This document shows, in pieces, positions 1-7,617 of a stretch of 64,000 nt of DNA. Every line of letters begins with the position of its first letter. The first letter of the stretch is position 1. The DNA lies in the NCBI RefSeq assembly GCF_030269125.1, contig NZ_BSSM01000017.1:124001-188000 (forward strand). The letters run 5' to 3'. The position numbers and the translations under genes were made by a program. A model generated the notes under the pieces. That model had not been told where the DNA came from and ran no database searches. It worked only from the letters and a program-made list of their open reading frames with translations. The DNA comes from Streptomyces hygroscopicus subsp. hygroscopicus. GTDB lineage: Bacteria > Actinomycetota > Actinomycetes > Streptomycetales > Streptomycetaceae.

Positions 1-2
1 CA

Positions 3-2087
3 TCAGGCCTCCCCACGCCCGTCGTCCTCAGGATCCTCCGGGCCCTCCAGCGGGCGCCCGGCCAGCACGGCGGCCGGCCAGTCCCGGGAGGCCCGCCACA
101 GCAGCGCGCCCGCCGCGGGGCGCAGATTGGACAGCTGTTCCAGCTCGAAGCGGAGCCGGTCGCACACCTTCGGGTCGGGCAGCACCAGCGGGTCCGTCAG
201 CTCCCACACGGCGTGCAGCAGCCGTCGTATCCGCAGGTGCAGTACGGCGTCGACGTCCTGCGGCACCGGGTAGGCGGCGTCCGTCGTCCCGAGCGCGACC
301 GCGGCCCGCCGGTCGCCGCGCCCGCCGAAGTCACGGCCCTCGGCGTCGTGCGCGTGGAAGTAGGGCGCGGACGCGATGAAGCGCAGGGTGCGCAGCCACC
401 CGCGGATGTCCGCGGTGGCGAAGTCGTCCCGCAGCCGCGCGACCGCGGGCTCGGCGTCCCCGAGGGCGAGTTCGTGGTGCAGCCGGTAGGGCGCCTGCTC
501 CGGCTCCGCGTAGTGCTCGATCAGCGTCTCGTGCGCGCGGCGCCAGGACGTGTGGTCCTCGTCGCGCAGATGCAGCCTCAGCAGCAGCAGCGCCCGCACG
601 AACGGATCGCCGACGAACTGGTCCGGCACGCCGGGCAGCCCCTCCGCGGCGAGCGAGGTCTGCAGGGCGCGTATGTCCGCGGGCCCGAAGGTGTCCGGCA
701 GCAGCGCCGTGGCCAGGGCGCGGGCCGAGCCGTGGTCGTGGGCGGCGGCCAGCACGGTCAGCTCCTCCAGGTACTCGGCCGGCACCAGCCGGTCCAGCAG
801 CGCCTGGTGGGCGGGCAGCGCCGGCTGGTCCTCGGCCGGCCGGACCTCCGCGGTGAGCAGCTCGCCCAGCGAGGTGACCCCGGGCAGGTGCTGCGCGGCC
901 GACTGGGCGAGCAGCACGACGCCGAGCGGGTTGCCGCCGGTCAACCGGTGTGCGGCGGAGGGGAGATGGGAGGGCACGGCGGTGTCCGCGCAGAGCGCGC
1001 CGACGATGTGCAGGGTGTCGTCGGCCCCGAGCGGGGGCAGCGCGACCAGCAGGGCGCGCGAGGAGGGAGCCGAGTCCGGTGCCCAGTCGGTGCGCCGGGC
1101 GACCTCGGCCAACTGCCGCCGTGCCGCGTTGGGCAGCTCCTCGCGTCCGTCACCGCGCCGGGCGGCCACGAAGGCGACGCGGTCGCCGATGCCCTCGGCG
1201 CGGTCGCGCAGCACGGCCGCGGTCAGCTCGGGGCCCGGTGTCGTCTGGGCGTTGTCGAGCAGCACCAAGGGCCGGCCGAGGCGCTGCATCCTCGCCATGA
1301 ACCCCGTGTACGCCTCGGTCAGGTCGGCGAGCATGGCCCGGACCAGGTACCGCTCCGCGTGCTCGCGCGAGCCGCCCCCGTCGCGGAAGTGCTGGGACAG
1401 CAGGATCAGCCCGCGCTGGGCGTTGCCACCCGCGTTCGGGTACGACCGGTACCACTCGGACGCCTTCTGCTGCCGGTGGCCCGTGAACCCCTCGGCGATG
1501 GACTCCAGGGTGGCCTCGATGGCGCCCGAGACCAGCGGAGTGGTGTGGGTGGTGGCCGCGACCACCTTCGCCGCGACCTTGCCCGCCCAGCGGCCGGCGA
1601 ACGCGCCGAACTTCCCGCCCCGGTCGTTCAGCAGCAGGATCCGCTCGACCTCCCGGCGGATCCGGTCCGCCTCGGCGTCGCCCCAGCCGCCCGCGGCCAC
1701 CGCGACCAGGCCCGCCATCAGCCGCGGGAAGGCGATCCGCCCCGCGCCGGTCACCGGCTCGGCCAGCTGTTCGGCGATCACCAGCAGCGCCGCGGCCGAC
1801 GGCGACCAGGACTCGGGCGGCCGCCCCGTGGGCGGCTCGGCGAACTGGCGTGCCGCGCAGTCGATCAACGCGACCGGCGTGTGCCCCTGGTAGGCGTCCC
1901 GCAGCGCGCCGAGCACCGCGGTCTTGCCCATTCCCCGGGCGCCGGTGAGCACCACGAAGGGCGGCTCGTCCGGGTGCTCCAGGGAGTGGGCGCGATGGCG
2001 TCCGGGGACCAGGCCCACCAGGCGCGGCGCGAGGCCGGCCGGATCCGCGTCGAAGAGCGCCCCCCGCCCGTGCAACCGTGTGTGCAC
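3..2087 (-). CDS. STAND-like P-loop NTPase of unknown role
   Basis: Predicted cytosolic ATP/GTP-binding protein of 694 aa. A Walker A motif, GARGMGKT, lies near residues 49-56, and a Walker B-like stretch, PLVLLDNAQ, lies about 200 residues later. The C-terminal half is helical and Leu/Ala/Arg-rich, as in signalling NTPases, but I recognise no effector domain. I start it at the GTG at 2087, which has a GGGGGAG ribosome site 5 nt upstream. A GTG at 2177 overlaps the stop of the upstream gene as GTGA, but the codons between 2177 and 2087 have many A/T third positions and look non-coding. The stop codon at 3-5 overlaps an ATG at 3-1, so another leftward gene probably begins at the window edge and is translationally coupled. 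It lies downstream of a condensation-domain gene on the same strand. NTPase class is firm; role is unknown. Confidence 0.8.
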   Translation of the reverse strand: MHTRLHGRGALFDADPAGLAPRLVGLVPGRHRAHSLEHPDEPPFVVLTGARGMGKTAVLGALRDAYQGHTPVALIDCAARQFAEPPTGRPPESWSPSAAALLVIAEQLAEPVTGAGRIAFPRLMAGLVAVAAGGWGDAEADRIRREVERILLLNDRGGKFGAFAGRWAGKVAAKVVAATTHTTPLVSGAIEATLESIAEGFTGHRQQKASEWYRSYPNAGGNAQRGLILLSQHFRDGGGSREHAERYLVRAMLADLTEAYTGFMARMQRLGRPLVLLDNAQTTPGPELTAAVLRDRAEGIGDRVAFVAARRGDGREELPNAARRQLAEVARRTDWAPDSAPSSRALLVALPPLGADDTLHIVGALCADTAVPSHLPSAAHRLTGGNPLGVVLLAQSAAQHLPGVTSLGELLTAEVRPAEDQPALPAHQALLDRLVPAEYLEELTVLAAAHDHGSARALATALLPDTFGPADIRALQTSLAAEGLPGVPDQFVGDPFVRALLLLRLHLRDEDHTSWRRAHETLIEHYAEPEQAPYRLHHELALGDAEPAVARLRDDFATADIRGWLRTLRFIASAPYFHAHDAEGRDFGGRGDRRAAVALGTTDAAYPVPQDVDAVLHLRIRRLLHAVWELTDPLVLPDPKVCDRLRFELEQLSNLRPAAGALLWRASRDWPAAVLAGRPLEGPEDPEDDGRGEA

Positions 2088-2173
2088 CGCATCTCCCCCC
2101 TCAACAACAGTGTAGAAAGGGGTAGTTGCTCCGTGCCAGGGCCAGTGTTGCCCGGTTGGATAACGATGTGCGT

Positions 2174-3580
2174 TCACGACACCGCCGACAGGCGACCGTG
2201 GCCCGCCGAGGCGATGTGGTCCCGCAGCCGTTCCACGTACAGGCGCATGTTCTTCCCGGCGACGTCGGTGTCCGGGTAGCGGCCGGCCACCCACAGCCCC
2301 TCGTGCTGCCGGTTCACCCACACGCACACCTGGTCGCCGTAGGACACCCGCAGCAGCGCGTGCGCCCGCATGTCCTCCCACCGCTCGGCGCCGGGCACGG
2401 CGCGGGTGTCGACGTAGGAGACGATCGAGTACAGGTCCGGCGAGGTGGGCCGGAAGTCCGCGCCGAGCAGCGCCAGCACCCGGGCCAGCGGCATCCGGGC
2501 CAGCTTCCGGGCCGCGCCGAGTTCCGCGCGTACGGCCCGCAGGACGTCCGGGAAGCCGCGGGTGCCCGTCAGCGGTACCTCGATGGGGGCGCCGCCCACG
2601 TACCAGCCCACCGAGTCGGTCCAGCGCGAGCGCACCCGGGTGTGGAAGGGCACCACCGTCCGGTACACCGACTGCCCGCCCAGCTCCTGCACGATGAGCG
2701 CGGTCGCCGCGAGCACGCCGACGAGGCTCCCGCCGTACGGCCGGCAGTACGCCTCGAAGGCGGCCGCCGCCCGCGCGTCCGCGAGCGGCTCGCACAGCAT
2801 CGACTGCCGGGGCAGCGGCGCGCCGGGCGTGAGGCCGAGGTCCACGGGGAAGGCCGGCAGCGTGCCGCCGCCGCGCCGGATGAACTCCCGCCAGCGCGCC
2901 ACGGTGTCGTGCCCGCCGTCCAGCCGGTCCGCGTCGGCCCGCTCGATCTCGCAGAAGTCGACGTAACTGGCGGCGGGGGCCGGGGATTCGGCCGGGCGGC
3001 CCTCCTTGATCGCGGCGTACAGTCCGTGCACCTCGGCGGCGATCCGGGTCAGCGAGTAGGCGTCCACGTTGCTGTGGTCGAAGGCCAGGTAGACGCTGGT
3101 GGAGTCGTCGCGCACGACGGCGGTGTAGATGAGGTTGGGCCAGCGCAGGGCGTCGGCGACGGCGTCGAACCGGTCCTGGAGATGCCGGACGAGCGCGCCG
3201 GCGTCGTCGAAGTCCCCGGCCTCCTCCCGGTGCAGGGACACGTCGGCGGCATCGAGGGTGAACCGGCGCAGTTGGTCACCGGCCCAGCGGAACCCGCTGC
3301 GCAGCGTCTCGTGCCGCAGCGTCCAGGTCCGCAGTGCCTCCTGGAGCGCGTCGAGGTCGGCCCGGCCCGGCAGGTCGAAGGCGGTGCCGAGCCAGGTGGG
3401 CACGAACAGCCCGTCGTCCCGTACGCACTTGGCGGTGCGGATGTGCGACTCCTGGATGTAGGCCGGCGGCCTGGAGTCCTCCGGCAACCGCGTCGCCGCC
3501 GCCACGGTGGCCGGGCTCAGCGTCCACTCGACGAGCCGTCCCGGCCGTACCCCGCAACGCTGGATGTCAGTGATTCGCAC
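2174..3580 (-). CDS. Free-standing condensation-domain (acyltransferase-like) protein
   Basis: 468-aa protein with the fold signature of nonribosomal peptide condensation domains and PapA/CAT-type acyltransferases. The active-site motif HHxxxDG appears as FDHSNVDAYS near residue 165: the second His and the Asp are kept, the first His is Asp and the final Gly is Ala. There is no carrier or adenylation domain here or in the neighbouring genes, so it would act in trans or do another acyl transfer. Start GTG at 3580 is preceded by GGGAG 4 nt upstream; longer starts (ATG 3676) would run through a strong hairpin at 3596-3624. A STAND-like NTPase follows on the same strand and a TetR gene precedes it. 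Acyltransferase superfamily is likely; substrates are unknown. Confidence 0.78.
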   Translation of the reverse strand: MRITDIQRCGVRPGRLVEWTLSPATVAAATRLPEDSRPPAYIQESHIRTAKCVRDDGLFVPTWLGTAFDLPGRADLDALQEALRTWTLRHETLRSGFRWAGDQLRRFTLDAADVSLHREEAGDFDDAGALVRHLQDRFDAVADALRWPNLIYTAVVRDDSTSVYLAFDHSNVDAYSLTRIAAEVHGLYAAIKEGRPAESPAPAASYVDFCEIERADADRLDGGHDTVARWREFIRRGGGTLPAFPVDLGLTPGAPLPRQSMLCEPLADARAAAAFEAYCRPYGGSLVGVLAATALIVQELGGQSVYRTVVPFHTRVRSRWTDSVGWYVGGAPIEVPLTGTRGFPDVLRAVRAELGAARKLARMPLARVLALLGADFRPTSPDLYSIVSYVDTRAVPGAERWEDMRAHALLRVSYGDQVCVWVNRQHEGLWVAGRYPDTDVAGKNMRLYVERLRDHIASAGHGRLSAVS

Positions 3581-3595
3581 GCGTCTCCCATCGAA

Positions 3596-3624
3596 GAGGG
3601 GGCCCTGCTGAATAGGGCCCCCTC
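3596..3624. terminator. Perfect 11-bp hairpin between TetR and condensation-domain genes
   Basis: Arms GAGGGGGCCCT (3596-3606) and AGGGCCCCCTC (3614-3624) pair perfectly around a 7-nt loop. There is no T-tract, as is usual for Streptomyces terminators. It could end the leftward TetR transcript. It also sits only 7 nt upstream of the Shine-Dalgarno of the next leftward gene, so it could act as a leader or attenuator hairpin. Confidence 0.6.
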
Positions 3625-3740
3625 CAGGGCAATGCCGTGGGAGGCGACGGGGACATGCCCGCCCGGACCATTTCAACGAAACGGGTGTCAGGCCGAACGG
3701 GGGACTGATTAACCGACGGTGACCGCGTGGGCGTCGCCGC

Positions 3741-4349
3741 TCAGTCGGTGCCGGAGTCCGCCGCGACCGCCCGCCAGATCCGCTCGGGCAGGAGAACGGC
3801 CGCCCGGTCGAGGTCGACGTCGTCGATCCCGGACAGCCACCGTCGGGCGATCCCGACCACCGGACCGAGGACCAGGGACTCGATCAACGGGGGTTCCAGC
3901 GGCGCGAGTTCACCCCGCTCGACATACCCCTGGATCCACTGGACGAGGGGCGGGACGCGGGCCTCCTGCGCGTCCCGCAGCCGCCGCCCGTCGGCCATGG
4001 CCCGGCGGTCGGCGTGCGCCGAGTGCAGCAGCCGTGCCGCGGCCCGGTGCTCCTGCACGAAGCCCAGGTACGCCCTGACCAGCGCCCGGATACCCGTGCG
4101 CGCCGTACGCGTGTGCTCCAGCGCGGCCAGCGTCTCCCCGAGCAGGCGCCCGAGCCACCGGTCCACCAGGGCGTCCAGCAGGCCGTCGATGCTGCCGAAG
4201 TGGTGGTAGAGGCTGCCCAGACTGACCCCGCTCGCCCGGGTGATCGCGGCAACCGTCAGCCCCTGTTCGCCCGTCTCCGCGTACACGCGGAGCGCTGCGT
4301 CCAGGAGCTGTTCGACGGTGGCCTCGCCACGCTGCTGCTTACGGCTCAT
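3741..4349 (-). CDS. TetR/AcrR family transcriptional regulator
   Basis: 202-aa repressor. The N-terminal helix-turn-helix is clear: an ATVEQLLDAALRVYAETG helix, then ITRASGVSLGSLYHHFGS at residues 35-55, the classic TetR_N recognition helix. The C-terminal half is the variable ligand/dimer domain. The ATG at 4349 directly follows a short leader containing the 8-bp palindrome TTCTAGAA at 4360-4367, a plausible self-operator. It is divergent from a Ser/Thr kinase gene and lies upstream, on the same strand, of the condensation-domain and NTPase genes, which are its most likely targets along with itself. The ligand cannot be told from sequence. Confidence 0.88.
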   Translation of the reverse strand: MSRKQQRGEATVEQLLDAALRVYAETGEQGLTVAAITRASGVSLGSLYHHFGSIDGLLDALVDRWLGRLLGETLAALEHTRTARTGIRALVRAYLGFVQEHRAAARLLHSAHADRRAMADGRRLRDAQEARVPPLVQWIQGYVERGELAPLEPPLIESLVLGPVVGIARRWLSGIDDVDLDRAAVLLPERIWRAVAADSGTD

Positions 4350-4359
4350 TGGAATGCTT

Positions 4360-4367
4360 TTCTAGAA
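4360..4367. promoter_or_regulatory. Candidate TetR operator core
   Basis: TTCTAGAA is a perfect 8-bp palindrome 10 bp upstream of the TetR start codon, in the 90-bp gap shared with the divergent kinase gene. It is AT-rich against a 70% GC background. Flanking symmetry is only partial, so this is a weak candidate. Confidence 0.3.
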
Positions 4368-4439
4368 GGAAATTTTGGTTCGGTGGGCTGGAGCGCTCAC
4401 ACTGGTGCCACCATCCTCACATCCCGCAGGGGGAGACAG

Positions 4440-6386
4440 GTGAACGGGGAAGACAACGGGGTCGAGCCGCTGGACGGTGCGGACCCTCGGCGGATCGGGC
4501 CGATTCCGCTGGTGGGGCGGCTCGGCACCGGCGGCATGGGGCGGGTGTACCTCGGGGTGTACGAGGGCCGCTACGCCGCCGTGAAACAGGTGCTCCCCTC
4601 CGTCGTCGGCGAGGACAAGGACTTCGTCCGCCGCTTCGGGCACGAGCTGGACAACCTCGCCCGGCTGCCCGCCGACGCCACCGCCCGGCTGCTCGTCGGG
4701 GACAAGGACGCCCGGCCGCCGTGGTTCGCCACCGCGTACGTGCCCGGACTGACCCTGCGCGAGGCCGTCGAGGCGCACGGCGGACCGCTGCCGGGCGAGT
4801 CGCTGTGGCTGCTGCTCCGCGAGGCGGCGGCCGACCTCGCGGCGGTTCACGCCCTGGACATGGTGCACCGGGACGTCAAGCCGTCCAACGTCATGCTGAC
4901 CCTCGACGGCGTGACCCTCATCGACTTCGGGGTCGCCCGCGCCGCCGACCAGAGCCAGCTGACCCGGACCGGCGTGGTGGTGGGGACCCCGGCGTACATG
5001 TCGCCCGAACAGGCGGCGGGCCAGCGGCCGTTGACCAGCGCCGTGGACGTCTTCGCCCTCGGCTCGATCGTGGCCTACGCCGGCTGCGGGCGCCCGCCGT
5101 TCGGCGACGAGTCCGGGCACGCGGTGCTGTACCGGATCGTGCACGAGGAGCCCGATCTCGGCGAACTGCGCGAGATCGACGCGGAGCTGGCCGAGGTCGT
5201 CGCCGCCTGCCTGGACAAGGACCCCGAGAACCGGCCCACGGCGGCGGACCTGGCGGACCTGGCCGCCGGACGGGCGCCGTCCGCCGAGCCGCTCTGGCCC
5301 GCGTCGATCACCGAACTCCTGCGGTCCCGGGCCGAGTTCGCGGCGCAGGTGCCACAGGTGCCGCAGGCGGAGGAGGAGGCGCGGACGGCGTCCGAGCCCG
5401 CGCCGACCGCTCCGGGTCCCGGCGGGAGCGTGCCCGGGTCGCGGCCCGCGTCCGGGTCCGAGCCCGCGGTCGTCGTGGGCGAGGGCGGGGCGAAACGGCG
5501 CGGACGGAGCCGTCGTACCAAGGTGTTCCTGGCCGTCGTGCCGGTCGTGGTCGTGGCCGGTGCCGCCACCCTCGCCGTGCAACTGGTGCCGTACGCCACC
5601 GGCCCCCACCGCGACGGCGCGGCCGGCACGCCGGGTCCCTCCGTCTCCGCGCCGGCCGGTGCCACGGCGTCCGGCGCCTCGGGAACCCCCGGGCCGACCG
5701 GCAAGGGCTCGGCGTCCCCGGCGGGGGACAAGAAGCACGACAAGAGGGCCGGGAAGGGGCAGGACGCCAAGGGCGCCGACGGCTCGGGCTCGGATTCCGG
5801 CTCCGGCTCCGGTGCCGGTGCCGGTTCGGCTTCCGGCGGTGGGTCGGGTTCCGGTACCGGTTCCGGCGGCTCGGGCACCTCCGGCGGCTCGGGCACCTCC
5901 GGCGGAGGGAGCGGCGGTTCCAGCGGCGGCACCTCGGGCGGCGGCTCCACCGGCGGTACGACCGGTGGCACCTCGGGCAGCGGCGGCTCCACGGGTGGCT
6001 CCGGTGGCTCGGGCGGTTCCACCGGAGGCTCCTTCCGCCTCAAGAACGCCGAGAACGGCGAGTGCGTCACCCAGGTCTACGGCGCCGCCGCCCTCGGCGG
6101 CTGCGACGCCGCCACCGCCCGCTGGACCTTCCGCAGCGCCTCCGGCGGCACCGTGAAGATCATCAACGTCTCCACGGGCGCCTGCCTCAGCGCCAACATG
6201 AAGGGCCAGAACGTGTTCGTCGGCGACTGCGGCAGCGTCAGCTCCGCGATCCTGTGGCACACCGGCTCCGGCAACACGCTGAGCACGGCGTTCGACGGCG
6301 GCTGCCTCGCCCTGTCCTTCGGGAGCAACATCTCCACCCAGACCTGCCGGCCGGGCACGGCCGCCCAGAACTGGGCGAGGACCTGA
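4440..6386 (+). CDS. Membrane Ser/Thr protein kinase with ricin-type lectin-like ectodomain
   Basis: 648-aa Hanks-type kinase. Visible catalytic features are the glycine loop GTGGMGRV (about 29-36), Lys49 in AAVKQV, HRDVKPSN (143-150) and DFG (162-164). After a Pro/Ser linker a single membrane helix, VFLAVVPVVVVAGAATLAV (about 361-380), leads to a long Gly/Ser-rich extracellular linker and a C-terminal domain (about 530-648). That domain has three QW-like repeats with paired cysteines (NGECVTQVYG..LGGCD, TGACLS..VGDC, GGCLALS..TCRPG..QNW), typical of ricin-B beta-trefoils that bind carbohydrate. I choose GTG 4440 because GGGGGAGA precedes it by 5 nt. It is divergent from the TetR gene and ends 17 bp from the converging gene at 6404. 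Kinase assignment is certain; sugar binding is inferred. Confidence 0.92.
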   Translation: MNGEDNGVEPLDGADPRRIGPIPLVGRLGTGGMGRVYLGVYEGRYAAVKQVLPSVVGEDKDFVRRFGHELDNLARLPADATARLLVGDKDARPPWFATAYVPGLTLREAVEAHGGPLPGESLWLLLREAAADLAAVHALDMVHRDVKPSNVMLTLDGVTLIDFGVARAADQSQLTRTGVVVGTPAYMSPEQAAGQRPLTSAVDVFALGSIVAYAGCGRPPFGDESGHAVLYRIVHEEPDLGELREIDAELAEVVAACLDKDPENRPTAADLADLAAGRAPSAEPLWPASITELLRSRAEFAAQVPQVPQAEEEARTASEPAPTAPGPGGSVPGSRPASGSEPAVVVGEGGAKRRGRSRRTKVFLAVVPVVVVAGAATLAVQLVPYATGPHRDGAAGTPGPSVSAPAGATASGASGTPGPTGKGSASPAGDKKHDKRAGKGQDAKGADGSGSDSGSGSGAGAGSASGGGSGSGTGSGGSGTSGGSGTSGGGSGGSSGGTSGGGSTGGTTGGTSGSGGSTGGSGGSGGSTGGSFRLKNAENGECVTQVYGAAALGGCDAATARWTFRSASGGTVKIINVSTGACLSANMKGQNVFVGDCGSVSSAILWHTGSGNTLSTAFDGGCLALSFGSNISTQTCRPGTAAQNWART

Positions 6387-6403
6387 CGCCGCCGCCGTAC
6401 CCG

Positions 6404-6754
6404 TCAGCCGCCGATCATCCCGACGACCGCCCGCACCGCCTCGGCGACCGGCTGCCCCACCGTCCCGACCATCGACGCGATCCCGGCGACGGCCATGAGC
6501 GCCCGCTGGCGTTCCTGGGCGGGCACGGCCGCGTCGGTGGTCGCCGCCCGCACGGACTCGTCGAGCAGCGCCGCGCTGGACTCCGGCACCCGCGTCCGCA
6601 ACTCCGCGACCAGGCGCCGGAGTTCGGCGAGTGCCGCGACCAGCGCGGGGTCCTGCGCCGGCTGCGCGCCGCCCATGTTCTTGACGATGCCCTTGTTGCC
6701 CTGGCCGCCGTACATGTTCACGTTGTCGCCGTAGTGGTAGCTGTCGCCGCTCAT
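6404..6754 (-). CDS. Small protein with N-terminal GDNVNMYGG motif
   Basis: 116-aa protein of unknown function. It begins MSGDSYHYGDNVNMYGGQ and continues GNKGIVKN, then has an Ala-rich amphipathic helical region (ALVAALAELRRLVAELRTRV) and a C-terminal Gly/Ala/Val-rich stretch ending VVGMIGG that could be a hydrophobic helix. Its ATG overlaps the stop of the upstream gene as ATGA, so the two are translationally coupled and probably made in fixed ratio. The upstream protein ends in a near copy of the same motif, suggesting that the motif is a docking or assembly element. The motif resembles short segments I associate with small actinobacterial signalling/conflict proteins, but I cannot name a family. 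Confidence 0.75.
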   Translation of the reverse strand: MSGDSYHYGDNVNMYGGQGNKGIVKNMGGAQPAQDPALVAALAELRRLVAELRTRVPESSAALLDESVRAATTDAAVPAQERQRALMAVAGIASMVGTVGQPVAEAVRAVVGMIGG

Positions 6755-7455
6755 GACCCGATCCCCACGTTTCCGCTGCCGCCGTACATGTTGACGTTGT
6801 CGCCGAAGTAGTAGTTCCTGGGCGAGACGGTGAGGCTGTGCACCGTCACCCGCAGCTCGGTGTCCGGGTGTTCGATGGCGTACGAGAGCTGCCCCACGAG
6901 CTGGTCCAGGTATCCCCGGTCCGGGCTGGTGACCAGCGCGGTGGACGCGCCCGAGGTCTCCACCGCGAGGACGTACTGCGAGGGCGCGGTCAGGACGCCG
7001 AGCATGTCGATCAGGAAGAAGATCTCGGCGAGGGCGGCGACGATCCACACGAAGCCGACGTAGCCGGCCGCGCCGGACCGCCCGTCCGACCCGCCCAGCG
7101 CCAGCACGGGCAGGCTGGGCAGCATCACGAGCATCGCGACCGCGAGGGTCCCGGCGCTGTACCGCAGGAACCGCAGCACCGCCTCCTTGCGCTTGGGACG
7201 CAGGTCGAAGGAGTAGACGCGGGCGATGTTGGCCAGCGGGTAGACGGCCCTGCCGATCCACAGGATGCGCTTGCTGACGCGCAGGTCGAGCGTCTGCGGC
7301 GTCTGGTGCGGCGGGGGCGCGGGCACGTCCGGCATGGGGGGCGCGGAGGCCGGCGCCGAAGCGGGCGGCGGTCCGGGTGGCGGTCCGGGCGGCGGGGTGG
7401 CCGGCGCGGGTGGTAAGTCCTGTGCGGGGCGCTCGGGCCCCTGGCCGTACTGCAT
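6751..7455 (-). CDS. DUF6232-like membrane protein with C-terminal GDNVNMYGG motif
   Basis: 234-aa membrane protein. A Pro/Ala-rich cytosolic N terminus of about 65 residues is followed by a conserved-looking block (LDLRVSKRILWIGRAVYPLANIAR, in parts), two hydrophobic helices (around FLRYSAGTLAVAMLVMLPSLPVLAL and YVGFVWIVAALAEIFFLIDML, in parts), and a soluble domain (PSQYVLAVETSGASTALV). It ends YYFGDNVNMYGGSGNVGIGS. The layout matches what I recall as DUF6232. The ATG at 7455 has GGGGGA 10 nt upstream. It is the first gene of a two-gene leftward unit, ATGA-coupled to the 116-aa protein, and divergent from the UbiD-type gene. Function unknown. Confidence 0.78.
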   Translation of the reverse strand: MQYGQGPERPAQDLPPAPATPPPGPPPGPPPASAPASAPPMPDVPAPPPHQTPQTLDLRVSKRILWIGRAVYPLANIARVYSFDLRPKRKEAVLRFLRYSAGTLAVAMLVMLPSLPVLALGGSDGRSGAAGYVGFVWIVAALAEIFFLIDMLGVLTAPSQYVLAVETSGASTALVTSPDRGYLDQLVGQLSYAIEHPDTELRVTVHSLTVSPRNYYFGDNVNMYGGSGNVGIGS

Positions 7456-7603
7456 CTGCTGTCGTCCCCCAGAGGTCGGGCAGAAGTGACTGCTCGGTGA
7501 CCGACCATTAACGCGAGCCGAGCGCGGCCCTGGCAAGTGGTTAAGCACACCCCGTCCGGCCGCGGGCCGGGGCCCGGTGGACGGGTTCGGGCGGGCCGTG
7601 GCA

Positions 7604-7617
7604 GATACTGGGACGCA
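7604..7617 (+). promoter_or_regulatory. -10 box giving a probably leaderless transcript of the UbiD-type gene
   Basis: GATACT at 7604-7609 fits the Streptomyces vegetative -10 pattern and lies 7 nt before the ATG at 7617. Transcription would therefore start at or within a base of the start codon. No good Shine-Dalgarno is present. The -35 match is poor. Confidence 0.4.

Noticed and set aside
2087..2177. NTPase start at GTG 2177 coupled to the upstream stop
   Set aside because: The 30 codons between have low third-position GC and a strong Shine-Dalgarno serves GTG 2087; kept only as an alternative.
213..2279. Long + strand open frame (688 aa) opposite the NTPase gene
   Set aside because: Shadow of a high-GC gene: Arg/Pro/Gly-biased translation with no domain, and wrong third-position pattern.
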